From assembly GCA_031424495.1 (NCBI GenBank), contig JANPHP010000343.1:1-64000 (forward strand): a stretch of 64,000 nucleotides of DNA, in the 5' to 3' direction. Source of the stretch: JADKCL01 sp031424495. GTDB lineage: Bacteria; Bacteroidota; Bacteroidia; J057; JADKCL01. Made by a program: the position numbers and the translations under genes. Positions within the stretch are counted from its first letter, which is position 1. Each line of letters begins with the position of its first letter. The notes below the pieces were generated by a model. The model had not been told where the DNA came from. It saw nothing but the letters and a program-made list of their open reading frames with translations, and searched no databases. Positions 27,940 to 35,769 of this stretch are shown here, in pieces.

Positions 27940-28461
27940 TTATTCTTTGACCGGAAGCAATTCAAAACCCTCCATGCCGACTACCCATCCACTGGCCACC
28001 TTGCCGGCGTCTTTGAGTTTGAGCAGGTATTTCTTGCCGCTGTAGCTGATGTCCATTTCGATGTTGGCGAGTTCGTTGTCGGGGCCTTGCCAAGTCTCGC
28101 AGCGGATGTCGCCTAGCTTGGCCTTGGACAAAACGACGCCATCGCGCGATGCGTGGTCAGAAGTGGACTCGTAGGACTTTGTGGCCGCATCCAAAAACTC
28201 GCCTATGATGAGTTTCATTTCCGCCTTGAAGGCCTTCAGCTCATCCTCGGGCATGTCGGCGGTCGCCAAATAGCTCTCCAGATCACTTTCCTGCGGAATG
28301 ATCATTTTGAGACCTGCGGCATCTTGGTGACGCAAAATTTTGAATATCGTCTTCCCGAGCTTTTTGGGTGAGCTGTGGTTGTAAGACGAAATGCATCCGG
28401 TAGCCGCCGCGAGCAGGAGGATAATGAAGAGGCTCCGCAAGGATAATGCGATAGATTTCAT
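27940..28461 (-). CDS. Lipoprotein of unknown function
   Basis: 173 residues. The signal MKSIALSLRSLFIILLLAAA ends in a lipobox ATGC. The mature domain is helical at first (SPKKLGKTIFKILRHQDAAG, DMPEDELKAFKAEMKLIIGE) then strand-rich with GDIRCETWQGPDNELANIEM and DISYSGKKYLLKLKDAGKVA, like small immunoglobulin-like or cystatin-like periplasmic domains. The start lies three bases after the cytochrome c stop, so it is cotranscribed with that gene and may be an accessory of it. Confidence 0.78.
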   Translation of the reverse strand: MKSIALSLRSLFIILLLAAATGCISSYNHSSPKKLGKTIFKILRHQDAAGLKMIIPQESDLESYLATADMPEDELKAFKAEMKLIIGEFLDAATKSYESTSDHASRDGVVLSKAKLGDIRCETWQGPDNELANIEMDISYSGKKYLLKLKDAGKVASGWVVGMEGFELLPVKE

Positions 28462-28464
28462 GGC

Positions 28465-29511
28465 TCAGATGTCGCCCGAAAAGAAGTAGGCGCGCAAATC
28501 TTCTACCTGCGCATTGCTCATGCGCTCAGCGGTGTAGTTGGGCATATAGGCTCGGTGGCCGGTGTCGGCGTAGGTGCCGTGGCGCACGATTTCATAAAGC
28601 GAGAGATGGCCTTTGCTTTTGAGGTGCTCGCGAAACATGCTCAGCGAGACTTTGCCATTGTCGAGCTTGAGGTAGTTGCTCGGCCCCTGCTCATCGTGGC
28701 ACATCAAGCAACTGTTGTCATAGATCAATCGTCCGCGCTTTGCGTCGGGCTTGCGATCGATTGCATAGCCCTTGCCTTTGTCTTCGGGTGCCTCGACAAA
28801 TGTCGCTGGCGATCCCGAACGATAATAGGTGTGCAACCATTTGGCCATGGCAGGATTGGGGCCCTTGCCTTCGGCTTCGCGCAGTTTTTTCCAGTCATCG
28901 GCGCTCAAGCGCAAATCGCCAAGCTTGTATTCAATCGACCAGTAATAGCTCAGCATAGCCTTCATTTCCCATGGCGTGAAGTCGCGGCCTTGGCTGCAGA
29001 CGGTCGCACACAGGTGAATCGCATATTCTAAGCTGTTGTAGGCAGGCTTCACGAGGTCGCCATATTTTTTGAGGTAATCGTCGTTGTACCAGCTCGATTT
29101 GTTCACTGTGCCATACATGGTCGTCGCGGGAAGGAATGCCATGCGGTTTTTGAGCACGTAATCGAGGCGCAGATCGGGATCGCTCACACGCAAATCTGGA
29201 TCTTCTTGAGCCGAGTTGTGACAGTTGTTGCAGGTGAAGTGTCGGCTTTGTAGACGAATGTTTTTCCCATCGGCACCCACGGTCGTGCCGGTAAAAAAGA
29301 TTTCCTTGCCTTTTTGTGCTAACTCGGGCGTCATATCTGCTGGACGATGTTTCGGGTCAGGCTCGCCCAAGGCGCGCAAGACCTCAGAGACCGGAGTATT
29401 TTTGTCCCATTGTGATGCTGGCGGCAAGTCGGTGGAGCGCAAATAGCGCGTGGCGGTCAGGCCCAAACCGAGCGCGACGATCCCTATGAGAAATACAATG
29501 TGACGTTTCAT
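28465..29511 (-). CDS. Diheme c-type cytochrome, TsdA/SoxA-like
   Basis: 348 residues with an N-terminal anchor or signal (MKRHIVFLIGIVALGLGLTA). Two heme c sites are visible: CNNCH at residues 94-98 and CLMCH at 268-272. Between them, LEYAIHLCATVCSQGRDFTP followed by WEMKAMLSYYWSIEY resembles the region of thiosulfate dehydrogenase TsdA and of SoxA where a cysteine supplies an unusual axial heme ligand; Cys168 or Cys172 are the candidates. A role in periplasmic electron transfer, perhaps oxidation of a sulfur compound, is inferred from this resemblance only. A lipoprotein gene follows directly. Confidence 0.82.
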   Translation of the reverse strand: MKRHIVFLIGIVALGLGLTATRYLRSTDLPPASQWDKNTPVSEVLRALGEPDPKHRPADMTPELAQKGKEIFFTGTTVGADGKNIRLQSRHFTCNNCHNSAQEDPDLRVSDPDLRLDYVLKNRMAFLPATTMYGTVNKSSWYNDDYLKKYGDLVKPAYNSLEYAIHLCATVCSQGRDFTPWEMKAMLSYYWSIEYKLGDLRLSADDWKKLREAEGKGPNPAMAKWLHTYYRSGSPATFVEAPEDKGKGYAIDRKPDAKRGRLIYDNSCLMCHDEQGPSNYLKLDNGKVSLSMFREHLKSKGHLSLYEIVRHGTYADTGHRAYMPNYTAERMSNAQVEDLRAYFFSGDI

Positions 29512-29610
29512 CTTTTCAAATACGTTGTAGCCATCCGAAACTAATCAAAAATTGGGGAAAAGCATGGACTTCCTCCCAGCAGACGCAAAATTATCGCATC
29601 TGGCCAAACA

Positions 29611-30888
29611 TCAATGGCGCATGAGCAGCACCTTCTCAGTTCTCAAGACCTGCTCGTCCGACAGCAATTGTAGGAAATAGGCACCTGCGGGGATGCTACT
29701 CGCATCCAATTCAAGCGATTGGTTTTTGGCGGAGCCATCGACGGACCATGACTTCAGCGACTGCCCATTCAGATTGAGCAGCTTGAGCTCATAGTTTGCA
29801 ACAACAAGACCTTGCAGTTGCACGCCAATCACCCCATTGCTAGGATTGCCGCGCAATTGCAACATCGGCGTTGTGGCGCGGGGATCGGTGGTGCCGACCG
29901 TTGTGGACACTTCAAAGTCGAGCACAACAGGAAAGTGATCGCTTGAAAGTTTCAAGTTGTTGAGTACGGTCGCATTCACGCTTGCGTTGGGTGCATGCGG
30001 GTTGCCGGGCACCCAATAGGTGCTCGGCAGTGCACGAATGCCGTCGGTTTGGTTGAGCACGGCATTGGAAACCAAAATGTGGTCAAACCGATCGTCGAGG
30101 GCGCCGCCCGAGCCGCAGGGATTTGCGGGGCTCGACGAGGTCGCCTGTGTCATGGCAGGAAGCGTGCTGCCGTTGCTGTGCCAGTTGCCCACGAGGTTCA
30201 GTACATCGTTGAGTTTGCAATCGGCATTGGAATGGGCGATCATATTTTGAAATGAGGCCGCGGTAGAACCGTCCAAGTTAAAATCGCCCTGCACGATAAA
30301 ATTGCCGCTACGCCCCAATCCATCTAGGAAATTCATGATGTCGGCAGTTTGCACTTGACGAGTATTTTCATCGGATGCATGCAAATGCACCTGAATGACC
30401 TCCAAAAACGTGGTGTCGCCCGTGGCGAGCCCCGGGCCTTTGTGGTAAAATTTGTAGTAGTTGATGTCGCGCAGCGTCAAGGTAGGCTCTGGAACCACGG
30501 CTTGCATTGCCAGTCCAAATTTGTCGCTGTTGTAGTACATGCAATTGGCGACGTCTTGGCTGTTGTTGAATGTCATCGTTGTGGTGCGATAGGCGGGGTT
30601 CACGTTTTGCAACACGTTGATGAGCAAATTGTTGGCGGGGCTGGTCGGTCCAGCGAAAGGGCCTATTTCATTTACCCCAAAGATGTCTGGCCGTGTCGTG
30701 CTCAAGATGCTTGTGAGGTAAGGATTCCGCGTGGTCACACCTGTGGGCGTGCAGCCGATCCCCTGAGCGCCGTAGCGCAAAAGATTGTAGGTCATCACCC
30801 TGATGGTGTCTTGCGACAAGGCGCTTCCAGATAGCGTCAGCACAAGCAACAAGCTCAGGCTCCACCTCCGTACAATCGTTGATTTCAT
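29611..30888 (-). CDS. Secreted endonuclease/exonuclease/phosphatase-family protein with T9SS domain
   Basis: 425 residues from the ATG at 30888, with signal peptide MKSTIVRRWSLSLLLVLTLS...ALSQ. The EEP fold is clear: TIRVMTYNLLRYG with the catalytic Asn, RPDIFGVNEIGPF with the metal-binding Glu, FIVQGDFNLDGSTAASF with the GDFN motif, and SSDHFPVVLDFE with the catalytic SDH. Such enzymes cleave DNA, RNA or phosphodiesters. The last ~80 residues (LRGNPSNGVIGVQLQGL, YELKLLNLNGQSLKSWSVDG, IPAGAYFLQLLSDEQVLRTE) form a T9SS type A sorting domain, so the enzyme acts outside the cell. It may scavenge phosphate or nucleotides from environmental DNA. Confidence 0.92.
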   Translation of the reverse strand: MKSTIVRRWSLSLLLVLTLSGSALSQDTIRVMTYNLLRYGAQGIGCTPTGVTTRNPYLTSILSTTRPDIFGVNEIGPFAGPTSPANNLLINVLQNVNPAYRTTTMTFNNSQDVANCMYYNSDKFGLAMQAVVPEPTLTLRDINYYKFYHKGPGLATGDTTFLEVIQVHLHASDENTRQVQTADIMNFLDGLGRSGNFIVQGDFNLDGSTAASFQNMIAHSNADCKLNDVLNLVGNWHSNGSTLPAMTQATSSSPANPCGSGGALDDRFDHILVSNAVLNQTDGIRALPSTYWVPGNPHAPNASVNATVLNNLKLSSDHFPVVLDFEVSTTVGTTDPRATTPMLQLRGNPSNGVIGVQLQGLVVANYELKLLNLNGQSLKSWSVDGSAKNQSLELDASSIPAGAYFLQLLSDEQVLRTEKVLLMRH

Positions 30889-30912
30889 CTTGATTTCCGT
30901 CATTTACCTAGC

Positions 30913-30920
30913 CAAAAGTA
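30913..30920 (-). promoter_or_regulatory. Candidate -7 box (TACTTTTG) for the secreted nuclease gene
   Basis: Reads TACTTTTG on the minus strand, matching the Bacteroidota -7 consensus TAnnTTTG, 24 bases before the ATG at 30888. No good TTG -33 element lies about 19 bases upstream, so the call is tentative. Confidence 0.35.
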
Positions 30921-30955
30921 GTGAGATATTCGGTAAAAAGCCCTATTTTTCATCT

Positions 30956-32275
30956 GTGAATGCAAATTTGAGTATCTCTCGGCAGGTGTCGAAGGTCAGT
31001 CTTTGGCTGATCGTGGGAGTGGTGATGTGCGTCGATAGCGTCTTTGCACAATGGGCTTTTTTGGGACCACAATGGCTGCTCAACGACAGCGTGAGCGGGC
31101 ATGCGATCTGCCTCAATGACCACCGACAAGTACATGTCGCCACTGCAAGTGCAGGGGCTGTGCATGTGCAGCGGTTTGATGGCACCGATTGGCTGGACTT
31201 GGGTCCTGGCTTGCCGATCACAGGTCAACTCGCCTGTGACTTGACCATGGACCATGAAGACGAGCCATTGCTGGTAACTGCACCGCTGCTTTCGCTCTAT
31301 TCGTTTGACAATGGTCACTGGACCTCAGAGGCGCTGCCTGTGGTGCAGGGCGCACGCGGGCCACGCATTTTGGAGTCGGTGGACGAGGTGAAGTGGCTGG
31401 CGTGGTGGCAGGCAGGCAGCGTGGACAGCACCTTTGTGATGCGCGACAGTGGATCGCTTGGCTGGCAGGTGGTCGGAGCATTTGCGGGGCGCCTCAACGA
31501 TGTCGCGCTCAACGAGTCTAGCCGTCCAGTTTTGCTATTGCGCGGTGCGCCTGCGCTGCGCTATTATGCACAGGGCACATGGCGCTCGCTTCCCAATTTC
31601 TACCATGCAGACCAAGAATACATCGCGCTGGCACCAGCACTCGATGGCTCAGGCTCGGGCGTTGCCGTTTTGCGGCGCGACAGCAGCAACGATCTCTCGG
31701 TGGAGCTGCTCAGCAATGGCGCTTGGACCCAACTCGGCCCCAACGGATTTGCGTCGGGCGATTTGGCAGACCTCGCCCTGAGCCCCAACGGCGTTTTTCA
31801 TGTGCTCAGCGAAGCCCATGCGGTGCAAGGGCTGCCCCAAGTGTACCGTTTTGTCGCGGGCACCTGGCAATTGCTGGGTGGGCAATATGTCTACAACAAT
31901 CCAGTGAGCGCACCACTGCTGGCTTTTGACATGGGTGCTGCCTTTGTCCTGTTTCAGGATGATGAGCAGGGCTTTCGCAACAGTGTGATGTACCTCGGCA
32001 ATCCGGTAGCGACCGATGGCTTGCCCGCCGCACCGCTCGTTAAACTGTATCCCAATCCAGCCATCGATATCGTGCACCTGCGGTTGTCAACAGCATCCGG
32101 CGGGGGTATTTTGCACTTGAGCGATGCTTTTGGCAGGGAGATCGAGCATTGGGATGTGGCTGGGCGATCGCAAATGGATTTGGCCGTTGGTCATCTTCCG
32201 GCCGGGCGGTATTGGTTGAGTTTGCAACATCTTCATGGCCTGCCTAGCATTGGCACATTCCTCAAAATAAACTGA
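30956..32275 (+). CDS. Secreted T9SS type A sorting-domain protein (propeller-like)
   Basis: About 439 residues. No ATG precedes the signal segment (VSLWLIVGVVMCVDSVFAQ), so I placed the start at the in-frame GTG at 30956; GTG 30986 and TTG 30968 are alternatives. The mature part has repeated strands with W-x-x-L/G endings (FDGTDWLDLGPGLPI, NGAWTQLGPNGFASGDLADL, VAGTWQLLGGQYVYN), like beta-propeller blades. The C-terminal ~80 residues (VKLYPNPAIDIVHLRLSTAS, GRYWLSLQHLHGLP, FLKIN) are a T9SS type A domain. It is divergent from the secreted nuclease gene and directly followed by a metallophosphoesterase. Confidence 0.82.
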   Translation: MNANLSISRQVSKVSLWLIVGVVMCVDSVFAQWAFLGPQWLLNDSVSGHAICLNDHRQVHVATASAGAVHVQRFDGTDWLDLGPGLPITGQLACDLTMDHEDEPLLVTAPLLSLYSFDNGHWTSEALPVVQGARGPRILESVDEVKWLAWWQAGSVDSTFVMRDSGSLGWQVVGAFAGRLNDVALNESSRPVLLLRGAPALRYYAQGTWRSLPNFYHADQEYIALAPALDGSGSGVAVLRRDSSNDLSVELLSNGAWTQLGPNGFASGDLADLALSPNGVFHVLSEAHAVQGLPQVYRFVAGTWQLLGGQYVYNNPVSAPLLAFDMGAAFVLFQDDEQGFRNSVMYLGNPVATDGLPAAPLVKLYPNPAIDIVHLRLSTASGGGILHLSDAFGREIEHWDVAGRSQMDLAVGHLPAGRYWLSLQHLHGLPSIGTFLKIN

Positions 32276-32279
32276 ATCC

Positions 32280-32909
32280 ATGCGCATCGTACTCATCTCA
32301 GATACCCACGGTCAGCACGACGGGCTCATTTTGCCCGAAGGCGACTTGCTCATTCATGCTGGCGATTTCTCTGCCAAGGGCCGCTTGCAAGAAGTGCAAG
32401 ATTTCATGCACTGGTTTGGGCGTCGGCCCCATCCGCACAAAGTCTTGATCGCTGGCAATCACGACTTCCTAGCCGAGCAAGATCCGACCTTGTTTCAGTC
32501 GCTCATTCCCGAGGGCGTCACTTACCTCAACGACAGCGGTACCGAGATCGGCGGACTCAAGATCTGGGGCTCGCCGATACAGCCTTGGTTTTATGACTGG
32601 GCATTTAACAGGCAGCGTGGCGCCGACATTCGCAAGCATTGGGACCTCATTCCGCCTGATACCGACATCTTGATCACCCATGGCCCACCGCATGGCATTC
32701 AGGACAGGACCGAGAGTGGTCTCTTGGTCGGGTGTGAGGACTTGATGGCTCGGGTTAACGAGATCCAGCCGCAGCTCCATGTATTTGGCCATATCCATGA
32801 GGCACATGGCCAGCAAAAAGTTGGAAAGACGACTTTTGTGAATGCATCGGTGCTCAATCTTCGGTACATGTTGGTTTGGGGCGCGACGGAGGTGGAGCTG
32901 GGCGTTTAG
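32280..32909 (+). CDS. Metallophosphoesterase (calcineurin-like)
   Basis: 209 residues, cytoplasmic. The full metal-binding set is present in order: LISDTHGQHDG (DxH), LIHAGDFS (GDx), LIAGNHDFLAEQ (GNHD), LITHGPPHGIQD (His) and HVFGHIHEAHG (GHxH). The size and the HGPPHG motif resemble the small eukaryote-like MPPED group and related bacterial phosphodiesterases. The substrate is not predictable. It begins four bases after the stop of the T9SS gene and ends at a perfect bidirectional terminator. Confidence 0.93.
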   Translation: MRIVLISDTHGQHDGLILPEGDLLIHAGDFSAKGRLQEVQDFMHWFGRRPHPHKVLIAGNHDFLAEQDPTLFQSLIPEGVTYLNDSGTEIGGLKIWGSPIQPWFYDWAFNRQRGADIRKHWDLIPPDTDILITHGPPHGIQDRTESGLLVGCEDLMARVNEIQPQLHVFGHIHEAHGQQKVGKTTFVNASVLNLRYMLVWGATEVELGV

Positions 32910-32935
32910 CATTTGACTACGAACCGGTTGGCAAC

Positions 32936-32970
32936 AAAAAAGGGGAACAAATCGATTGTTCCCCTTTTTT
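32936..32970. terminator. Bidirectional intrinsic terminator
   Basis: AAAAAAGGGGAACAA pairs perfectly with TTGTTCCCCTTTTTT across loop ATCGA, a 15-bp stem with A and T tracts on both sides. It serves the convergent genes ending at 32909 and 33001. Confidence 0.93.
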
Positions 32971-33000
32971 ATACCGGGCATGAGCCTGGGCTTGTGTCCC

Positions 33001-33540
33001 TTAGAGCGTCGAGCCGTATTCGCCGCCTTTGGGCTTCAAGTCGCCGACGATGATGCGGATGAAGTCAATCAGCCACAGAATGCCAAACAAGCCGCCTGTG
33101 AAGAGCATCAAGATGCCGACACCAGTATAGCCAAGGTAGAAGCGGTGAACGCCAAGCCCACCCAAAAAGAAGCACAAGAGCAATGCAACAAGTTGGCTTT
33201 TGCCGCCGTTGGTTTCCTTGATATCGGCTTTGCGCTGCGCTTTTTCCATGCGCTTCTCCAGCATTTTGGGCGCGTGGGTCATCGTTGTTGTTGTCGCTGC
33301 TTGGCGGACGGTTTTTGCAGCTGGCGCGGCAGCGGCCTTGGGTGTTGTAGCTTCTGGGGCTACGGCAGTTGAAGGGCTGGCGAGCATTTCGTCGTTGGCG
33401 AGCATGGTCTCGTTAACGGGGGCGCTCATGGCTGTAGCCTCTGAGCGCGGCGCGGCTGTTTCCGAGCCTTTTGCGGCCATCAACGTTGTGGCCGAGAAGG
33501 CCATGCATGCAGCGATTGCGTAAATCTTAATCATTTTCAT
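33001..33540 (-). CDS. TM2-domain membrane protein with signal and Ala/Pro linker
   Basis: 179 residues from the ATG at 33540 (MKMIKIYAIAACMAFSATTL, cleavage near MAA). A low-complexity Ala/Pro/Thr linker (residues ~22-75, including VRQAATTTTMTHAPKML) leads to a basic stretch (EKRMEKAQRKADIKE), then the TM2 domain: LVALLLCFFLGGLGVHRFYL then GYTGVGILMLFTGGLFGILW and LIDFIRIIVGDLKPK. The 'lGglGvHrFYlG' and 'iDlirI' motifs are typical. The function of TM2 proteins in bacteria is unknown. It is a single gene. Confidence 0.88.
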   Translation of the reverse strand: MKMIKIYAIAACMAFSATTLMAAKGSETAAPRSEATAMSAPVNETMLANDEMLASPSTAVAPEATTPKAAAAPAAKTVRQAATTTTMTHAPKMLEKRMEKAQRKADIKETNGGKSQLVALLLCFFLGGLGVHRFYLGYTGVGILMLFTGGLFGILWLIDFIRIIVGDLKPKGGEYGSTL

Positions 33541-33689
33541 ACGTTTTGTGTTTAGAGTGATGAATAAAACGGAGGTGAATTTAGAAAATAGATTTTTGCC
33601 AGTAACAAAAATGCTGCCAATCATACCGCAATTTGATTAGATGCAATCAACACAGTTGATATTCAAGGCCAAAAATTGAAATACGCTTG

Positions 33690-34175
33690 TTAGGGCTTAT
33701 CTCCACCGGAAGAAGCAGGCACTTCATATTGAAAAGTGTCCCGTTTGATCGTCGTGGTGGTTGTCGTCTTGGTGGTGGAATGCGAAGTCTCGTAACCTGA
33801 CAACTTGCCTCGCAGGCGCTCATCGAGCACATATTTCCAGATGAGCCACGCGGCACCGCCTATGATGGCCGTGGTGATGATGAATCTGAAAAGGCGGCCA
33901 AGGAAGCTGCCGCCGCTTGCGGGGGCATTGATGGCGGGTGTATAGGCAGCCATGCCCGCCGCCACGGCCGCCGCCTTGGCGACCGCCATTTCCTTTTTCA
34001 TGGACGCGCTTGCCGTCTGTTGCGTCGCGGCCTCCATTTGCAGCATCATCGACAGCATCTCCGCCAATGCAGGTTCGGCTCGCAGGCGTGCCTCGCATGC
34101 CTGCAAATCCTCTCCCGCCAATTCCCCGGCGAGGTAGGCTTCCAACAGCGCGATATCTTGTTCCTGCAATTCCAT
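33690..34175 (-). CDS. Anti-sigma-factor-like membrane protein
   Basis: 161 residues, beginning one base after the sigma-factor gene ends. The N-terminal ~60 residues (LLEAYLAGELAGEDLQACEA, RLRAEPALAEMLSMMLQMEA) match the pattern of short helical anti-sigma domains in which a 'YL.GeL..e....le.rl..dp.L' motif binds the sigma factor. A single membrane helix follows near residues 96-115 (FRFIITTAIIGGAAWLIWKY). The periplasmic tail is Thr/Lys-rich (STTKTTTTTTIKRD). No zinc-binding HxxxCxxC motif is seen. It is inferred to hold the adjacent ECF factor at the membrane. Confidence 0.8.
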   Translation of the reverse strand: MELQEQDIALLEAYLAGELAGEDLQACEARLRAEPALAEMLSMMLQMEAATQQTASASMKKEMAVAKAAAVAAGMAAYTPAINAPASGGSFLGRLFRFIITTAIIGGAAWLIWKYVLDERLRGKLSGYETSHSTTKTTTTTTIKRDTFQYEVPASSGGDKP

Positions 34176-34730
34176 TTATGCCTTGCCTTGCTTTTCCTCC
34201 ATCAATTTTTTCAAACGCAAAATGCACTTGTATTTCTGCGTTTTCACCGTGTCGGCATTGGTATAGCCGAGTTCGGATGCGATTTCGTCCATGCTCATTT
34301 TCAAGAAATAGAAGCGCTCCAAGACTTTGCGGCATGCGTCGCCGATTGTTTCGAGGCATTCGCGCAGACTTTTGAGAAGCGGCTCATTGGATTCCTCTGC
34401 CTCCTCTTGCGCGACGTCGATCGGGTTTTCAAAGTCGATGAGCTTGGTCTTGCCCTTTTCGCGCAAGCGCTTGAGCCAGATGTTGCGACACACCGAATAA
34501 ATATAGGTCTTGAGCGTCGCCGTCAGTTGCAATTCGCCCAGCCGCAGCTTGCCGATCAAAACCATGAGCGCATCCTGAAAGACATCATCCGCCTCGGTCG
34601 GCGTCCCCGAATTCTGCACAACAAGAAACCGCACCATCGGATAATGCTGCTGGTAGAGGCGGGTAAACGCCTCTTGCTTGCCTGTGCGCAAGCCTTGCAA
34701 CAATTCCTGATCTGGTAGGGCGCCTTTCAT
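34176..34730 (-). CDS. ECF-type RNA polymerase sigma factor
   Basis: 184 residues from the ATG at 34730 (MKGALPDQELLQGL); a GTG six codons earlier is an alternative. Sigma region 2 is visible in AFTRLYQQHYPMVRFLVVQN, TEADDVFQDALMVLIGKLRL and YIYSVCRNIWLKRLREKGKT; region 4 is ERFYFLKMSMDEIASELGYT then NADTVKTQKYKCILRLKKLM. It directs a regulon controlled through the adjacent anti-sigma-like protein. Its own promoter was not identified. Signal and target genes are unknown. Confidence 0.92.
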   Translation of the reverse strand: MKGALPDQELLQGLRTGKQEAFTRLYQQHYPMVRFLVVQNSGTPTEADDVFQDALMVLIGKLRLGELQLTATLKTYIYSVCRNIWLKRLREKGKTKLIDFENPIDVAQEEAEESNEPLLKSLRECLETIGDACRKVLERFYFLKMSMDEIASELGYTNADTVKTQKYKCILRLKKLMEEKQGKA

Positions 34731-34872
34731 GTTGTGATTGGATGCCACAATTTAGGAAAAGTAACCATTGATAGGAGGATAAATTTAAGATCCTGCTGAT
34801 CACAACCGCTTGCGATCGCCGCCGCGAATTCATTTAACCCATGAAGCCCCTGCATTGCCCACTGAATTCTGA

Positions 34873-34880
34873 TAAATTTG
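34873..34880 (+). promoter_or_regulatory. Candidate -7 box (TAAATTTG) before the TPR gene
   Basis: Exact TAnnTTTG match four bases before the ATG at 34885. Transcription from it would begin near or after that ATG, which would favour a leaderless transcript or the second ATG at 34897. The -33 element is not convincing (a TTG lies 15 rather than 19 bases upstream). Confidence 0.25.
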
Positions 34881-34884
34881 CAGC

Positions 34885-35754
34885 ATGATATCAGCAATGG
34901 AGTTGCAACACCGGGCTTTGGACAGCTATGAGGCTGGCGATTTGGAAGGCGCGATCCAGGATTTGACCGCTGTGCTCGCACAGCTCCCCGCCAATGCGAC
35001 GGCTTGGTACAACCGGGGCGTGATCTATGCCGAGGCCGGCGACCACGTCATGGCGCTGTACGACTTGGGCAAGGCGCTCGACTTGCTGCCCGACAATGCC
35101 GACTTGTACCATGCGCGTGCGCTCTCGCACCGCGCCCTCAGCGACGATGTGGCCGCACTCGCAGACATCGACCGCGCGATTTTGCTGCTACCTGATGATC
35201 CCGATTTCCATCTCTTGCGGGGCAATTGCTTGGTCAAGCTATCTGATCGGCCGGGCGCATTGGCGGCTTATGCCGAGGCGATCCGCATTTTTCCAGACTT
35301 TTTGTCGGCTTGGTACAACCGCGCCCTCACCTTCATCGAACACAAGGATTATTATCCTGCCCTCAGGGACCTGGCCAAATGCATCGCCCTCGAGCCGCAG
35401 GCACCCGCCTACCTCGTCGATCGTGCAGGTGTGCACGCGACCCTTGGCGATTTTGCCAAAGCACTTGCCGACTATGACCTTGCCCTCGGCCTCAATCCCA
35501 GGCATCCTGAAATTCACTTCCTGCGCGCACACATGCTCGTCAAGCTCGACCGTGTGACCGAGGCGGTCGCCGCCTACGACAAATCGATCGCACTTTACCC
35601 CGCCAAAGCCGAGGTCTATCGGTTTAGAGGTGCTGCAAAATTGCATTTGAAGCAACGAGCGGCTGCTTATGCGGATTTTGCGAAGGCAGCCGCCATGGGT
35701 GACCATGAGGCGCAAGCCTATTTGGAACGCAATCCAGAAAACGGGTCCAATTGA
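34885..35754 (+). CDS. Tetratricopeptide repeat protein
   Basis: 289 residues, almost entirely TPR: about eight consecutive 34-residue units, for example HRALDSYEAGDLEGAIQDLT, AWYNRGVIYAEAGDHVMALY, AWYNRALTFIEHKDYYPALR and VYRFRGAAKLHLKQRAAAYA, with the conserved W/L/G/Y, A and P positions. There is no signal peptide, so it is probably a cytoplasmic scaffold. The ATG at 34897 (MELQHRALDSYEAGD) is an equally plausible start. It is divergent from the ECF sigma gene and convergent with the histidine kinase gene, whose stop lies 15 bp away. Confidence 0.92.
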   Translation: MISAMELQHRALDSYEAGDLEGAIQDLTAVLAQLPANATAWYNRGVIYAEAGDHVMALYDLGKALDLLPDNADLYHARALSHRALSDDVAALADIDRAILLLPDDPDFHLLRGNCLVKLSDRPGALAAYAEAIRIFPDFLSAWYNRALTFIEHKDYYPALRDLAKCIALEPQAPAYLVDRAGVHATLGDFAKALADYDLALGLNPRHPEIHFLRAHMLVKLDRVTEAVAAYDKSIALYPAKAEVYRFRGAAKLHLKQRAAAYADFAKAAAMGDHEAQAYLERNPENGSN

Positions 35755-35769
35755 TTGGAGGCGTGGCTG

